In this document: piece after piece, positions 17,069 to 24,032 of the stretch | Layout: each line of letters opens with the position of its first letter | How positions within the stretch are numbered: the first letter of the stretch is position 1 | Assembly (NCBI RefSeq): GCF_020532805.1 | Contig: NZ_MQTQ01000091.1 | Location: forward strand, 18,608-53,784 | DNA length: 35,177 nucleotides | Direction: 5' to 3' | DNA from: Arthrobacter sp. SO5 | Lineage (GTDB): Bacteria; Actinomycetota; Actinomycetes; Actinomycetales; Micrococcaceae | Program-made: the position numbers and the translations under genes | Notes under the pieces: generated by a model | Seen by the model: only the letters and a program-made list of their open reading frames with translations | What the model was told of the DNA's origin: nothing | Database searches by the model: none

Positions 17069-18189
17069 GCTGGCACCCGCCGGTTCCGGCCGTGATCCGG
17101 GACTCCAAGGACAGACCATGGCAGGTCATCCGGGCCTGGCCGCAGGCCACCGCGGGCGACTACGTCATGGAGGTCTCCACGCCGGACCGGCCGGGGGTCC
17201 GGGCGGCCCGCATGCAGGCCGGGAAGTCGCACGTGCTTCCGGCAGGCCGCGACGGGGGCCTGCCGGACCTGTTGGAGCTTGCGCCGCTCGGCGAGGTGAT
17301 CGTGCACCGGGCCTGGAAGCGGGCGGTCGTGAGGTCCGGGGACCGGTACTTCAAGGTGTTCCGACGCAACTACGCCGCCGAAGCGGCCGACCGCCACACC
17401 CGGATGTCCCTTCTCCTGGACGGCGAGGATTTCCTGACCCCGGATGTGCTCTCCTGCACCCCCGGGTGCGTCACCTTGTCCGGGCTCGCGGGCCGGTCCC
17501 TGTTCGAGCTGGGACAGGACCCCGGGGTCGATGCGGCCGTGTTCGAGGGCGCCTGGCTGCAGTGGTCCCAGGGCTGGGTGCGGCAGCAGGGACTCGCCCG
17601 GTCCAGGGCGCTCCGGCCCGCCGCCGAGGCGCTCCCGCCACGGCCGGCCGCCGTCGAACTGGAGAACCTGCAGCGGCTGACCGGCCTCTGGCTGGTGCAC
17701 GCGGGGAACATTCCCGAGGCCGAGCCGCATCGCCGGGCTGTCCTGGCGGCCGCCGCCGACGTCTCGGACCGGCTGCTCCGGAGCGAGCCCGATCCCCTGG
17801 TGTGGTCCCACGGGGACCTTCACGACAAGCAGATCCTGGTCCAGGCTCCCGGCGCGCCCCTGGGACTGCTGGACTTCGACGAAGCCGGCCGGGCCGAAGC
17901 CGCCGCCGACCTCGCCAACCTTGCCGTGCACCTCCAGCTGCGGCTGCGCCAACAGCGCCTGACCGCGGAGCGGTACCAGTACGCCCGCCGCCAGGTCATT
18001 GCGGCCGCCGAGGAACTCCGCGTCACGCCAGCGCGCTTCGATGCCTACGCCAAGGCCACCCGCCTGCGGCTGGGCTGCCTGTACGCCTTCCGGCCCCGGT
18101 GGACTGCCCTGGCCGAGGACCTCCTCACCGGCGCTGCGAACGAAGACGGTCTGCGGTCCACCGCCGGCGCCTCCATGACCGGGGCCTAG
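17065..18189 (+). CDS. Aminoglycoside-phosphotransferase-fold protein 3
   Basis: A 374-residue tandem paralogue of the preceding protein. It has the nucleotide-lobe segment RYFKVFRRN (Lys97), the catalytic loop WSHGDLHDKQILVQ (Asp251) and the metal site LGLLDFDEAGRAEA (Asp270). The ATG overlaps the previous TGA as ATGA. All catalytic positions expected of an APH-type kinase are present, so it should be active. It is the last gene of the overlapping run; the serine hydrolase gene starts 119 bp downstream with its own ribosome site. A role in phosphorylating the glycoconjugate or its precursors is inferred from context only. Confidence 0.78.
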   Translation: MSWHPPVPAVIRDSKDRPWQVIRAWPQATAGDYVMEVSTPDRPGVRAARMQAGKSHVLPAGRDGGLPDLLELAPLGEVIVHRAWKRAVVRSGDRYFKVFRRNYAAEAADRHTRMSLLLDGEDFLTPDVLSCTPGCVTLSGLAGRSLFELGQDPGVDAAVFEGAWLQWSQGWVRQQGLARSRALRPAAEALPPRPAAVELENLQRLTGLWLVHAGNIPEAEPHRRAVLAAAADVSDRLLRSEPDPLVWSHGDLHDKQILVQAPGAPLGLLDFDEAGRAEAAADLANLAVHLQLRLRQQRLTAERYQYARRQVIAAAEELRVTPARFDAYAKATRLRLGCLYAFRPRWTALAEDLLTGAANEDGLRSTAGASMTGA

Positions 18190-18308
18190 GCCTTTCTGGG
18201 AGTTTGGCCACATTCCGGGCTCGCCCGCGCGGTCCGTGGACTTCACCCCGCCCCGGGCATAAATTGCAGGAAACCCCTCCCCCCGATTGATCCGGAAGGT
18301 CCTGCACC

Positions 18309-19229
18309 ATGAACTTAAAGGGTCCGCAGCGTCCGGCCACCGGCTCCGCAGCCGCCCGCAGGAGGCTGCTCCTGGTGTGGACGACCCTGCTGGTGGTCCT
18401 GCTGGGCACCGTGAGCCTCGGCATCGCCCGCACCGGTACGCCACGGACCGACTTCTTCGCCTCGCTGGCGAGCCAGCTCCAGGAGCCGGGCGCCGCGGCG
18501 CCGGCGGCGAAGCCTCCCCGCGCCGTCGCCGACCTCGACGCCGAGATCCGCCGGATCCTGGCCGAAAACGGAGACTACCGGATCGGTGTGGTGCTGGCGG
18601 ACACCCGCGGCGGCGAACCGAAATCCTTCGGCGATGTCACCGAGTACGTTGCCGCCAGCACCGCCAAGATCATCACCGCGGCCGCCTACTACCATCTGGT
18701 GGAAACCGGCGAGAAGTCCCTGGCCGTGCCGCTGGGCAGCTTCGATGCGGCGTTCCAGGTCAAGGCCATGGTCAACAGCAGCAGCGACGATTCCTGGCTG
18801 TTGCTGATGCAGAACATCGGCTACCCGAAGCTCATCGAGTACGCCGCGTCCATCGGCATCAGTTACGACCCCGAACAAAACGAGCTGACGCCGGCTGAGA
18901 TGACCTCGCTGCTGCAGCAGCTCTCGGCCGGGAAGCTGCTCAACTCCGAACACACGGAGGAACTGCTCGGGTACATGCAGGAGACCAACAACGACCGGCT
19001 GATCCCCGCCGCCGTGGGCCCCGGCATCACCGTGCAGCACAAATACGGAGAGGTGGCCGGCTACGTCCACGACGCCGCCATCCTGAGCTCCGGCGGCCGC
19101 TCCTACGCCCTGGCCATTTACACGTGGGGCGAACAGGACGGCGAGAGCGAGGCCCGGCTGGACGTCATCCACGAACTGACGGGCGCCGTCACGGGGGCAC
19201 TCTTCGGGGACGGTCCGCAGCCGGGCTAG
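18309..19229 (+). CDS. Membrane-anchored beta-lactamase-fold serine hydrolase
   Basis: A 306-residue protein with a basic N-terminus, one hydrophobic segment (about 19-40, signal anchor) and an extracytoplasmic class A beta-lactamase/DD-peptidase-like domain. The catalytic S-x-x-K motif is STAK (Ser117, Lys120) in AASTAKIITAAAYY. NSSSDDSW (156-163) occupies the S-x-N region. HKYGEVAGYVHDAAIL (244-259) replaces the K-T-G strand, with KYG instead of KTG. The domain is short and looks like the uncharacterised serine hydrolases near cell-wall genes, not a true penicillinase; I see no clear Glu166-type ExxLN motif. GGAAGG lies 8 nt before the ATG. It may be cotranscribed with the upstream glycosyltransferase operon. 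Confidence 0.75.
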   Translation: MNLKGPQRPATGSAAARRRLLLVWTTLLVVLLGTVSLGIARTGTPRTDFFASLASQLQEPGAAAPAAKPPRAVADLDAEIRRILAENGDYRIGVVLADTRGGEPKSFGDVTEYVAASTAKIITAAAYYHLVETGEKSLAVPLGSFDAAFQVKAMVNSSSDDSWLLLMQNIGYPKLIEYAASIGISYDPEQNELTPAEMTSLLQQLSAGKLLNSEHTEELLGYMQETNNDRLIPAAVGPGITVQHKYGEVAGYVHDAAILSSGGRSYALAIYTWGEQDGESEARLDVIHELTGAVTGALFGDGPQPG

Positions 19230-19393
19230 CGGCCGAAGAGCTTGGCGAAAAAGCCGGTCTTGGTGCTTACTTCATCCTCGTGGCCCCGGCAGCGGTCCGC
19301 GCTCTTGACCCCGCGCATGACCTGGTCCACATGCTGGCCGCAGCCGGCCCACGTGGTTTTTCCGCACTTCTTGCACGCAACTGCTCGGCACAT
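19226..19393 (-). CDS. Small Cys-rich conserved actinobacterial protein
   Basis: A 55-residue protein with Cys2, Cys7, Cys10 and Cys18 (MCRAVACKKCGKTTWAGCGQ), like a small metal-binding ribbon. It ends in a basic, aromatic tail (TGFFAKLFGR). I recognise the CKKCGKTTWAGCGQHVDQVM pattern from many short actinobacterial proteins of unknown function. The ATG at 19393 has GAGGAG 7 nt upstream; an in-frame ATG at 19471 would run through the palindrome and is unlikely. The stop overlaps the convergent stop of the serine hydrolase (shared CTAG). Expression is probably controlled at the palindromic operator 19415-19455. Confidence 0.75.
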   Translation of the reverse strand: MCRAVACKKCGKTTWAGCGQHVDQVMRGVKSADRCRGHEDEVSTKTGFFAKLFGR

Positions 19394-19414
19394 CCGGGTT
19401 CTCCTCTGGTAGGT

Positions 19415-19455
19415 CGTCCATCCACTATACCCCCCGGGGGTATAGTGGATGGACG
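19415..19455. promoter_or_regulatory. 41-bp palindrome, CsoR-type operator over divergent -10s
   Basis: Two perfect 20-bp arms (19415-19434 and 19436-19455) surround a single C at 19435. The core reads TATACCCCCCGGGGGTATA, the C-tract/G-tract layout of CsoR-family (copper or persulfide sensor) operators. TATAGT occurs on both strands as a possible -10. On the minus strand (19429-19424) it would start transcription about 24 nt before the small Cys-rich gene's ATG. On the plus strand (19441-19446) it would read toward the hydrolase at 19579. The arms are longer than a repressor needs. Confidence 0.6.
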
Positions 19456-19490
19456 CGGGCGGAGGGAACACCCTTTTGCCCGGCGCGCTA

Positions 19491-20415
<925 letters not shown>

Positions 20416-20470
20416 GTCTTAGCTGCCCGGCCTCACGGTGCTGCCCCGTAACCTGCTTGGCGCCGCTTGC

Positions 20471-20485
20471 TAGTCTGAGGCTGTG
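20471..20485 (+). promoter_or_regulatory. Leaderless-type promoter, TAGTCT-N6-GTG
   Basis: TAGTCT (20471-20476) ends 6 nt before the GTG at 20483. This is the spacing expected if transcription starts at or beside the start codon, a common actinobacterial arrangement. A GAGG only 2 nt from the GTG is too close to act as a normal ribosome site. Confidence 0.4.
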
Positions 20486-20644
20486 AAGTATGAATCCCTG
20501 TGGATCGGAATGCTCCTTGGCGCGGCCCTTGGTTTTGCCATCGGAGTGACCACCGCCGACAAGCCGTTCACGGGTCTGCTGATAGGCATAGGCGTCGGGG
20601 CCCTGGTGGGCCTGGCGGCCCGCAAGGATCCCACTAAGCGGTAG
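20483..20644 (+). CDS. 53-residue two-helix glycine-rich membrane protein
   Basis: This short frame codes for two hydrophobic helices, roughly residues 6-21 and 31-46 (WIGMLLGAALGFAIGV and GLLIGIGVGALVGLAA), joined by a polar turn TTADKPFT and ending in ARKDPTKR. Repeated small-xxx-small Gly/Ala spacing suggests tight helix packing, as in glycine-zipper proteins. The function is unknown. It lies between the alpha/beta hydrolase and hydroxypyruvate isomerase on the same strand. GTG 20483 is preferred because of the -10 placed for a leaderless transcript. ATG 20510 is an alternative but would remove half of the first helix. Confidence 0.65.
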   Translation: MKYESLWIGMLLGAALGFAIGVTTADKPFTGLLIGIGVGALVGLAARKDPTKR

Positions 20645-20731
20645 GACAGTCCCCGGACCCCAAGGCGCCCGCGGTGGCCGAAACGCACCGCACCCCGTGA
20701 ATACCCTCCCGCCCACCGGAAAGAACCCACC

Positions 20732-21523
20732 ATTACCTACTCCGTGAACTGTTCCATCCTGCTGACGGAACTTCCCCTTCTGGAGCGTCCGGCCGCGGTG
20801 AAGGCGGCCGGGTTCGACGCCGTCGAGTTCTGGTGGCCCTTCGAGGCCTCCGTCCCGACGGACGCCGAAACCACCGCGTTCGAGCGGGCCATCACCGATG
20901 CGGGCGTGCAGCTCGCCGGGCTGAACTTCAACGCCGGGAACATGCCGGGGGGCGACCGCGGGCTGGTCTCCTGGCCCGCCCGCGCCACGGAGTTCCTGGA
21001 CAACGTAGACGCCGTCGCGGGGATCGGCGGGCGCCTCGGCTGCCGGGCCTTCAATGCCCTCTACGGCAACAGGATCGACGGCGAATCCCCTGACGGGCAG
21101 GACGAGCTCGCGGTGCAGAACCTCGCCGCCGCGGCCGCCGGCGTCGGGCGCTTCGGCGGGACCGTCCTGCTGGAGCCGCTCAGCGGCGCGCCTGAATACC
21201 CGCTCCGCACCGCCGGGGACGCCCTCGGCGTGATCGCCCGGGTCCGGGAGGAATCCGGCGCGGAGAACCTCGGGCTGCTCGCAGATTTCTACCACCTCGC
21301 GGTGAACGGCGAGGACGTCGCGGCCGTCATCGAACAACACGCCGGCGAATTCGGGCACCTCCAGATAGCCGACAGCCCGGGCCGCGGCGCCCCGGGCACG
21401 GGAAGCCTGCCCCTCCGCGACTGGATCGCCCGCAGCCGCGAACTCGGCTATCCGGGCCGCGTCGGGCTCGAATACCAGGCACCCGCGGGCACAGCCTTCG
21501 CGTGGCTTGCCGGCGGACTCTAG
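20732..21523 (+). CDS. hyi: Hydroxypyruvate isomerase
   Basis: A protein of about 263 residues with the AP-endonuclease-2/xylose-isomerase-like TIM barrel of hydroxypyruvate isomerase. It would interconvert hydroxypyruvate and tartronate semialdehyde in glyoxylate/glycerate metabolism. Recognisable blocks are FDAVEFWWPFE, LNFNAGNMPGGDRGL, CRAFNALYGNR, LLEPLSGAPEYPL, LLADFYHLAVNGED, FGHLQIADSPGRGAPGTG and GLEYQAP, which include the metal-ligand Glu/Asp/His positions. The start is unusual. Family members begin M-x-Y-T/S-V-N-C-S, and here the aligned codon is ATT at 20732, with GGAAAG 8 nt upstream. GTG 20744 is in frame but would delete the family N-terminus and has no ribosome site. The identification is strong, the start less so. 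Confidence 0.85.
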   Translation: MTYSVNCSILLTELPLLERPAAVKAAGFDAVEFWWPFEASVPTDAETTAFERAITDAGVQLAGLNFNAGNMPGGDRGLVSWPARATEFLDNVDAVAGIGGRLGCRAFNALYGNRIDGESPDGQDELAVQNLAAAAAGVGRFGGTVLLEPLSGAPEYPLRTAGDALGVIARVREESGAENLGLLADFYHLAVNGEDVAAVIEQHAGEFGHLQIADSPGRGAPGTGSLPLRDWIARSRELGYPGRVGLEYQAPAGTAFAWLAGGL

Positions 21524-21642
21524 CCGCGCTCTCGCCCCGCGTTTGCCCCGCTCTTTTCCCCGCGCTGGCCCGCGCCGGAATACGGCACGCGGCACCGGTG
21601 TTGTGGACAAAAACTCCCGAATTCCCTCTGCAAAGGATCCCC

Positions 21643-22122
21643 ATGAGCACCAACCTCGCCGTCAAGCTCCAGCCCGGAACCCCCGCACCGGAGTTCACGC
21701 TCCCGGATGCCGGGGCCAAGCAGGTTTCGCTGGCCGATTACCGCGGCAAGAACGTCATTGTCTACTTCTACCCGCAGGCTGCCACCCCCGGCTGCACCAC
21801 GGAGGCCTGCGACTTCCGCGACAGCCTGGCCTCGCTGCAAGGCTCCGGCTACGACGTGCTCGGCATCTCCCCCGATGGCCAGGCGGCCCTGGCCCGGTTC
21901 GCCGGCGACTTCGCCCTGACCTTCCCGCTGCTCGCCGACGAGGACCACGCCGTGGCCCTCGCCTATGGCGCCTGGGGCGAGAAACTGGTGAACGGCGAAA
22001 TCACCGAGGGAATTGTCCGCTCCACGGTGGTGGTGGATCCCGAGGGCAACGTGAAGCTGGCGCACTACCAGGTCAAGGCCAAGGGCCACGTGGCCGCGCT
22101 GCGGGCTGAACTCGGGGTCTGA
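21643..22122 (+). CDS. bcp: Peroxiredoxin, Bcp/PrxQ type
   Basis: A 159-residue thiol peroxidase that reduces H2O2 and organic hydroperoxides using thioredoxin. The active site YFYPQAATPGCTTEACDFRD holds the peroxidatic Cys51 and a resolving Cys56 five residues on, as in the PrxQ subfamily. The usual PKANTPG here reads PQAATPG, a conservative variation. The N-terminus (LQPGTPAPEFTLPDAGAKQVSL) and the C-terminal VVVDPEGNVKLAHYQVKAKGH are typical and the length is normal. ATG 21643 has AAAGGA 6 nt upstream. The frame stays open upstream without homology. It is cytoplasmic and probably monocistronic. Confidence 0.95.
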   Translation: MSTNLAVKLQPGTPAPEFTLPDAGAKQVSLADYRGKNVIVYFYPQAATPGCTTEACDFRDSLASLQGSGYDVLGISPDGQAALARFAGDFALTFPLLADEDHAVALAYGAWGEKLVNGEITEGIVRSTVVVDPEGNVKLAHYQVKAKGHVAALRAELGV

Positions 22123-22149
22123 TCCCTCGCCTTCGCCCGGCGCACTAGG

Positions 22150-22155
22150 TAGGCT
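22150..22155 (+). promoter_or_regulatory. -10 element TAGGCT
   Basis: TAGGCT lies about 49 nt upstream of the GTG at 22204, leaving room for a normal leader with its ribosome site. No good -35 is visible, which is common in high-GC actinobacteria. Confidence 0.3.
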
Positions 22156-22203
22156 CGGTCCCACAGCGCCGGACGACCGGCCGGACCGAAGGGTGGACGC
22201 CAC

Positions 22204-22638
22204 GTGGCACACGGAACCAAGCAGGATCCCTGGCTGCTGAAGACTGCGCCGGGGACCTCCGAGTACACAATGTACCGGGACGAGGACTCCGATCCCCCCG
22301 CCCTCGTGTGCCAGGTAGGCTCCACCACCCTGAAGTACCACCTCCGCGCCCTCGAGGACCTTCATTTGTGGCTCATGGAGAAAGACGACTGGGTGCCGCT
22401 GGGTGCCGCCGACGAGAACAAGCCCGCCGCTGCGGGCACCGTCGAGGCCTGGGGCCGGGATCCGGCGAACCCCGTGGGCGGCTGGTACGGACTGCGGAAG
22501 GGATACCGCGGCCGGTTCGGCATGTACTTGCCGCCCTTGCTGGAAGCGCTGGGCCTCGTGGAGCTCACCCACGACGGCCGCAACAACTCCGTCCGGGCCA
22601 TCATCGCCGACGGCTCGGGCCCGGCCACCCCGGCCTAA
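22204..22638 (+). CDS. Conserved hypothetical protein (DUF6855-like)
   Basis: A 144-residue soluble protein. Conserved-looking blocks are GTKQDPWLLKTAPGTSEYTMYRD, split as GTKQDPW and TSEYTMYRD, with PALVCQVGSTTLKY, then EAWGRDPANPVGGWYGLRKG and GRFGMYLPPLLEALGLVE. I recall near-identical blocks in a family of short actinobacterial proteins labelled DUF6855, with no assigned function. It has no membrane segment or Cys cluster. The second half (a basic Gly-Trp-Tyr-rich stretch followed by a helix) could bind nucleic acid, but that is speculative. The GTG start has GAAGG upstream. Its stop codon overlaps the stop of the convergent methyltransferase (shared CTAA). Confidence 0.7.
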   Translation: MAHGTKQDPWLLKTAPGTSEYTMYRDEDSDPPALVCQVGSTTLKYHLRALEDLHLWLMEKDDWVPLGAADENKPAAAGTVEAWGRDPANPVGGWYGLRKGYRGRFGMYLPPLLEALGLVELTHDGRNNSVRAIIADGSGPATPA

Positions 22639-23492
22639 CGGGTCAAAAGCCGGGTCCCGGCCACGATGGTCGCCGTCGAGCGCAGCCGGAGGCCGCCGTC
22701 GTGCCCGTAGCGGCCCAGCAGTTCGAAGACATCCGAGCGGATCAGCGCCCGTGATTCCGCGTCCGCTTTGGCAAGGCCCAGCACCACGGGGGCCGCAATG
22801 TCGGTCATGAACTCCCAGTAGATCTCCGGGGACCCCTGCACCATGTCCGTGCTGACCTTCCGCTCGGTCACATCCGCCAGGCCGGCATCCCGGAACATCC
22901 GGCTCATGAAACCCTGCGCGGCGCAGCGGAACAGGCCCGGCGCCCCTGCCGGCGGCACGGGAAGCTCGGTGTGCCGTGCGATGGTGCCCAGGATCAGGCT
23001 GGCCCACGGGTTTTCCGCGGCCCGGCTCCAGACGGCGGCGCTGATCCGCGCGCCCGGTTTCGCCACCCGTGACATCTCCCGGAGCGCGGCGGACATATCG
23101 GGAAAGAACATGAAGCCGAAGCGGCACAGGACAGCATCAAAAGTGCCGTCGTCGAACGGCAGGGCGGCGACGTCGCTGACGGTGGTGCGCACGTTGCCCA
23201 GCCCGCGGACCGCGGCCTTCTCTGCCGCCACCTGGAGCATGCGGTCCGAAAGATCGGCCAGGGTTACGCTGCCGGCCGGCACGAATCCGGCCGCCGTGAG
23301 CCCGGGCTCGCCGGTGCCGGCGGCGACGTCGAGCACGGCAGAGTCGGGACGAAGCCGTGCCTCCTGGATCAGGGCATCCCCGAAGGGCGCGTGCCAGCCA
23401 CAAACTTCCGTGTCCCATTTCTTCCAACCGGCCGAGAACTCATCCCAGATGCTGCGCTGCTGGTCCCGAATCTGCTCGGCTGACGCTGACAT
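22635..23492 (-). CDS. Class I SAM-dependent methyltransferase
   Basis: A 285-residue methyltransferase of the UbiE/MenG-like Methyltransf_11 group. Motif I is VLDVAAGTGEPGL (53-65), then LADLSDRML with the acidic residue that contacts the SAM ribose, and LPFDDGTFDAVLCRFGFMFF as the post-II/IV region. RVAKPGARISAAVW is motif VI-like. There is no membrane segment. The substrate is unknown; similar proteins act on quinones, small aromatics or lipids, and no neighbour helps decide. The ATG has AAGGAAG 4 nt upstream. It is divergent from the membrane-protein gene at 23588 and convergent with 22204-22638. Confidence 0.85.
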   Translation of the reverse strand: MSASAEQIRDQQRSIWDEFSAGWKKWDTEVCGWHAPFGDALIQEARLRPDSAVLDVAAGTGEPGLTAAGFVPAGSVTLADLSDRMLQVAAEKAAVRGLGNVRTTVSDVAALPFDDGTFDAVLCRFGFMFFPDMSAALREMSRVAKPGARISAAVWSRAAENPWASLILGTIARHTELPVPPAGAPGLFRCAAQGFMSRMFRDAGLADVTERKVSTDMVQGSPEIYWEFMTDIAAPVVLGLAKADAESRALIRSDVFELLGRYGHDGGLRLRSTATIVAGTRLLTR

Positions 23493-23574
23493 GGCGCTTC
23501 CTTGGCTAGTCCTGGCCCTCCCCCAGTCCCCAGTGTGCTCCCACGCTCCGGCCGTCGCAATGCGTTGGGGGCAG

Positions 23575-23590
23575 TAGGCTTAATGACATG
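23575..23590 (+). promoter_or_regulatory. Leaderless-type promoter, TAGGCT-N7-ATG
   Basis: TAGGCT (23575-23580) ends 7 nt before the ATG at 23588. No purine-rich ribosome site separates them, so the mRNA probably begins at or near the start codon. Confidence 0.45.
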
Positions 23591-23932
23591 CCTTCCGCCG
23601 ATTCCCCCGCCCCGGACAACGTCCCCTTGCCGGTCCCGCCGGCGCCCGAGCGGCGCCAGGTCACCGTGCGGCGGGCCCCGAAATACGTGCCGTTCCTGAT
23701 CCTGGGAGCCCTTGCGGGCGTCGCCGTCGCCGCCTTCCTCGCCTACGGGCTCCCCGGCGATGAAAGCTGGGATCGCAGCACGGTCTTCGGCTTCTTCCTG
23801 ACGCTGTGCGCGGCCGGCGGCGCAGTGCTCGGCGCCATTGTGGCCCTGATCCTGGACCGGCTGAGCGTCCGCCGGGCCGAGCGCGCCGTCGTCGAGTCCG
23901 TCCCCGAGGGCGGGGACCCCACCGAACCCTGA
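23588..23932 (+). CDS. Small two-helix membrane protein upstream of purF
   Basis: A 114-residue protein with a Pro-rich, basic cytoplasmic N-terminus (1-32), two membrane helices (about 33-55 and 65-89) and a charged C-terminal tail (LDRLSVRRAERAVVESVPE). I do not know its function. Comparable small membrane proteins sit beside purF in related actinobacteria, as far as I recall. The gene appears leaderless: the -10 TAGGCT ends 7 nt before the ATG and no ribosome site is present. It is followed by a pair of 19-bp direct repeats and then purF, which has its own promoter. Confidence 0.7.
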   Translation: MPSADSPAPDNVPLPVPPAPERRQVTVRRAPKYVPFLILGALAGVAVAAFLAYGLPGDESWDRSTVFGFFLTLCAAGGAVLGAIVALILDRLSVRRAERAVVESVPEGGDPTEP

Positions 23933-23951
23933 GCCGGTCAACGTACCGGCT

Positions 23952-23989
23952 GGCAGGTCATAAACCGGCCGGCAGGTCATAAACCGGCC
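23952..23989. repeat. Two tandem 19-bp repeats upstream of purF
   Basis: GGCAGGTCATAAACCGGCC is present exactly twice, at 23952-23970 and 23971-23989. A partial flank with ACCGGC precedes it and another CCGG follows. It lies 29 to 66 bp upstream of the purF candidate -10 (GATAAT, 24018-24023), so it may hold regulator-binding sites. Confidence 0.8.
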
Positions 23990-24017
23990 GCCGGGAATCA
24001 CCCGGCGCCCGACGTGA

Positions 24018-24032
24018 GATAATCGACCAGTG
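24018..24032 (+). promoter_or_regulatory. Leaderless-type purF promoter, GATAAT-N6-GTG
   Basis: GATAAT (24018-24023) ends 6 nt before the GTG at 24030, so the transcript probably begins at the start codon. No ribosome site precedes the GTG. Confidence 0.45.

Noticed and set aside
14640..18189. Aminoglycoside resistance genes
   Set aside because: The APH fold is shared by many metabolic kinases; the operon context points to glycan metabolism and no drug-specific signature is seen.
16939..18444. 501-codon frame opposite two kinase-fold genes
   Set aside because: No ribosome site or homology; antisense to well-supported genes with intact HGD motifs.
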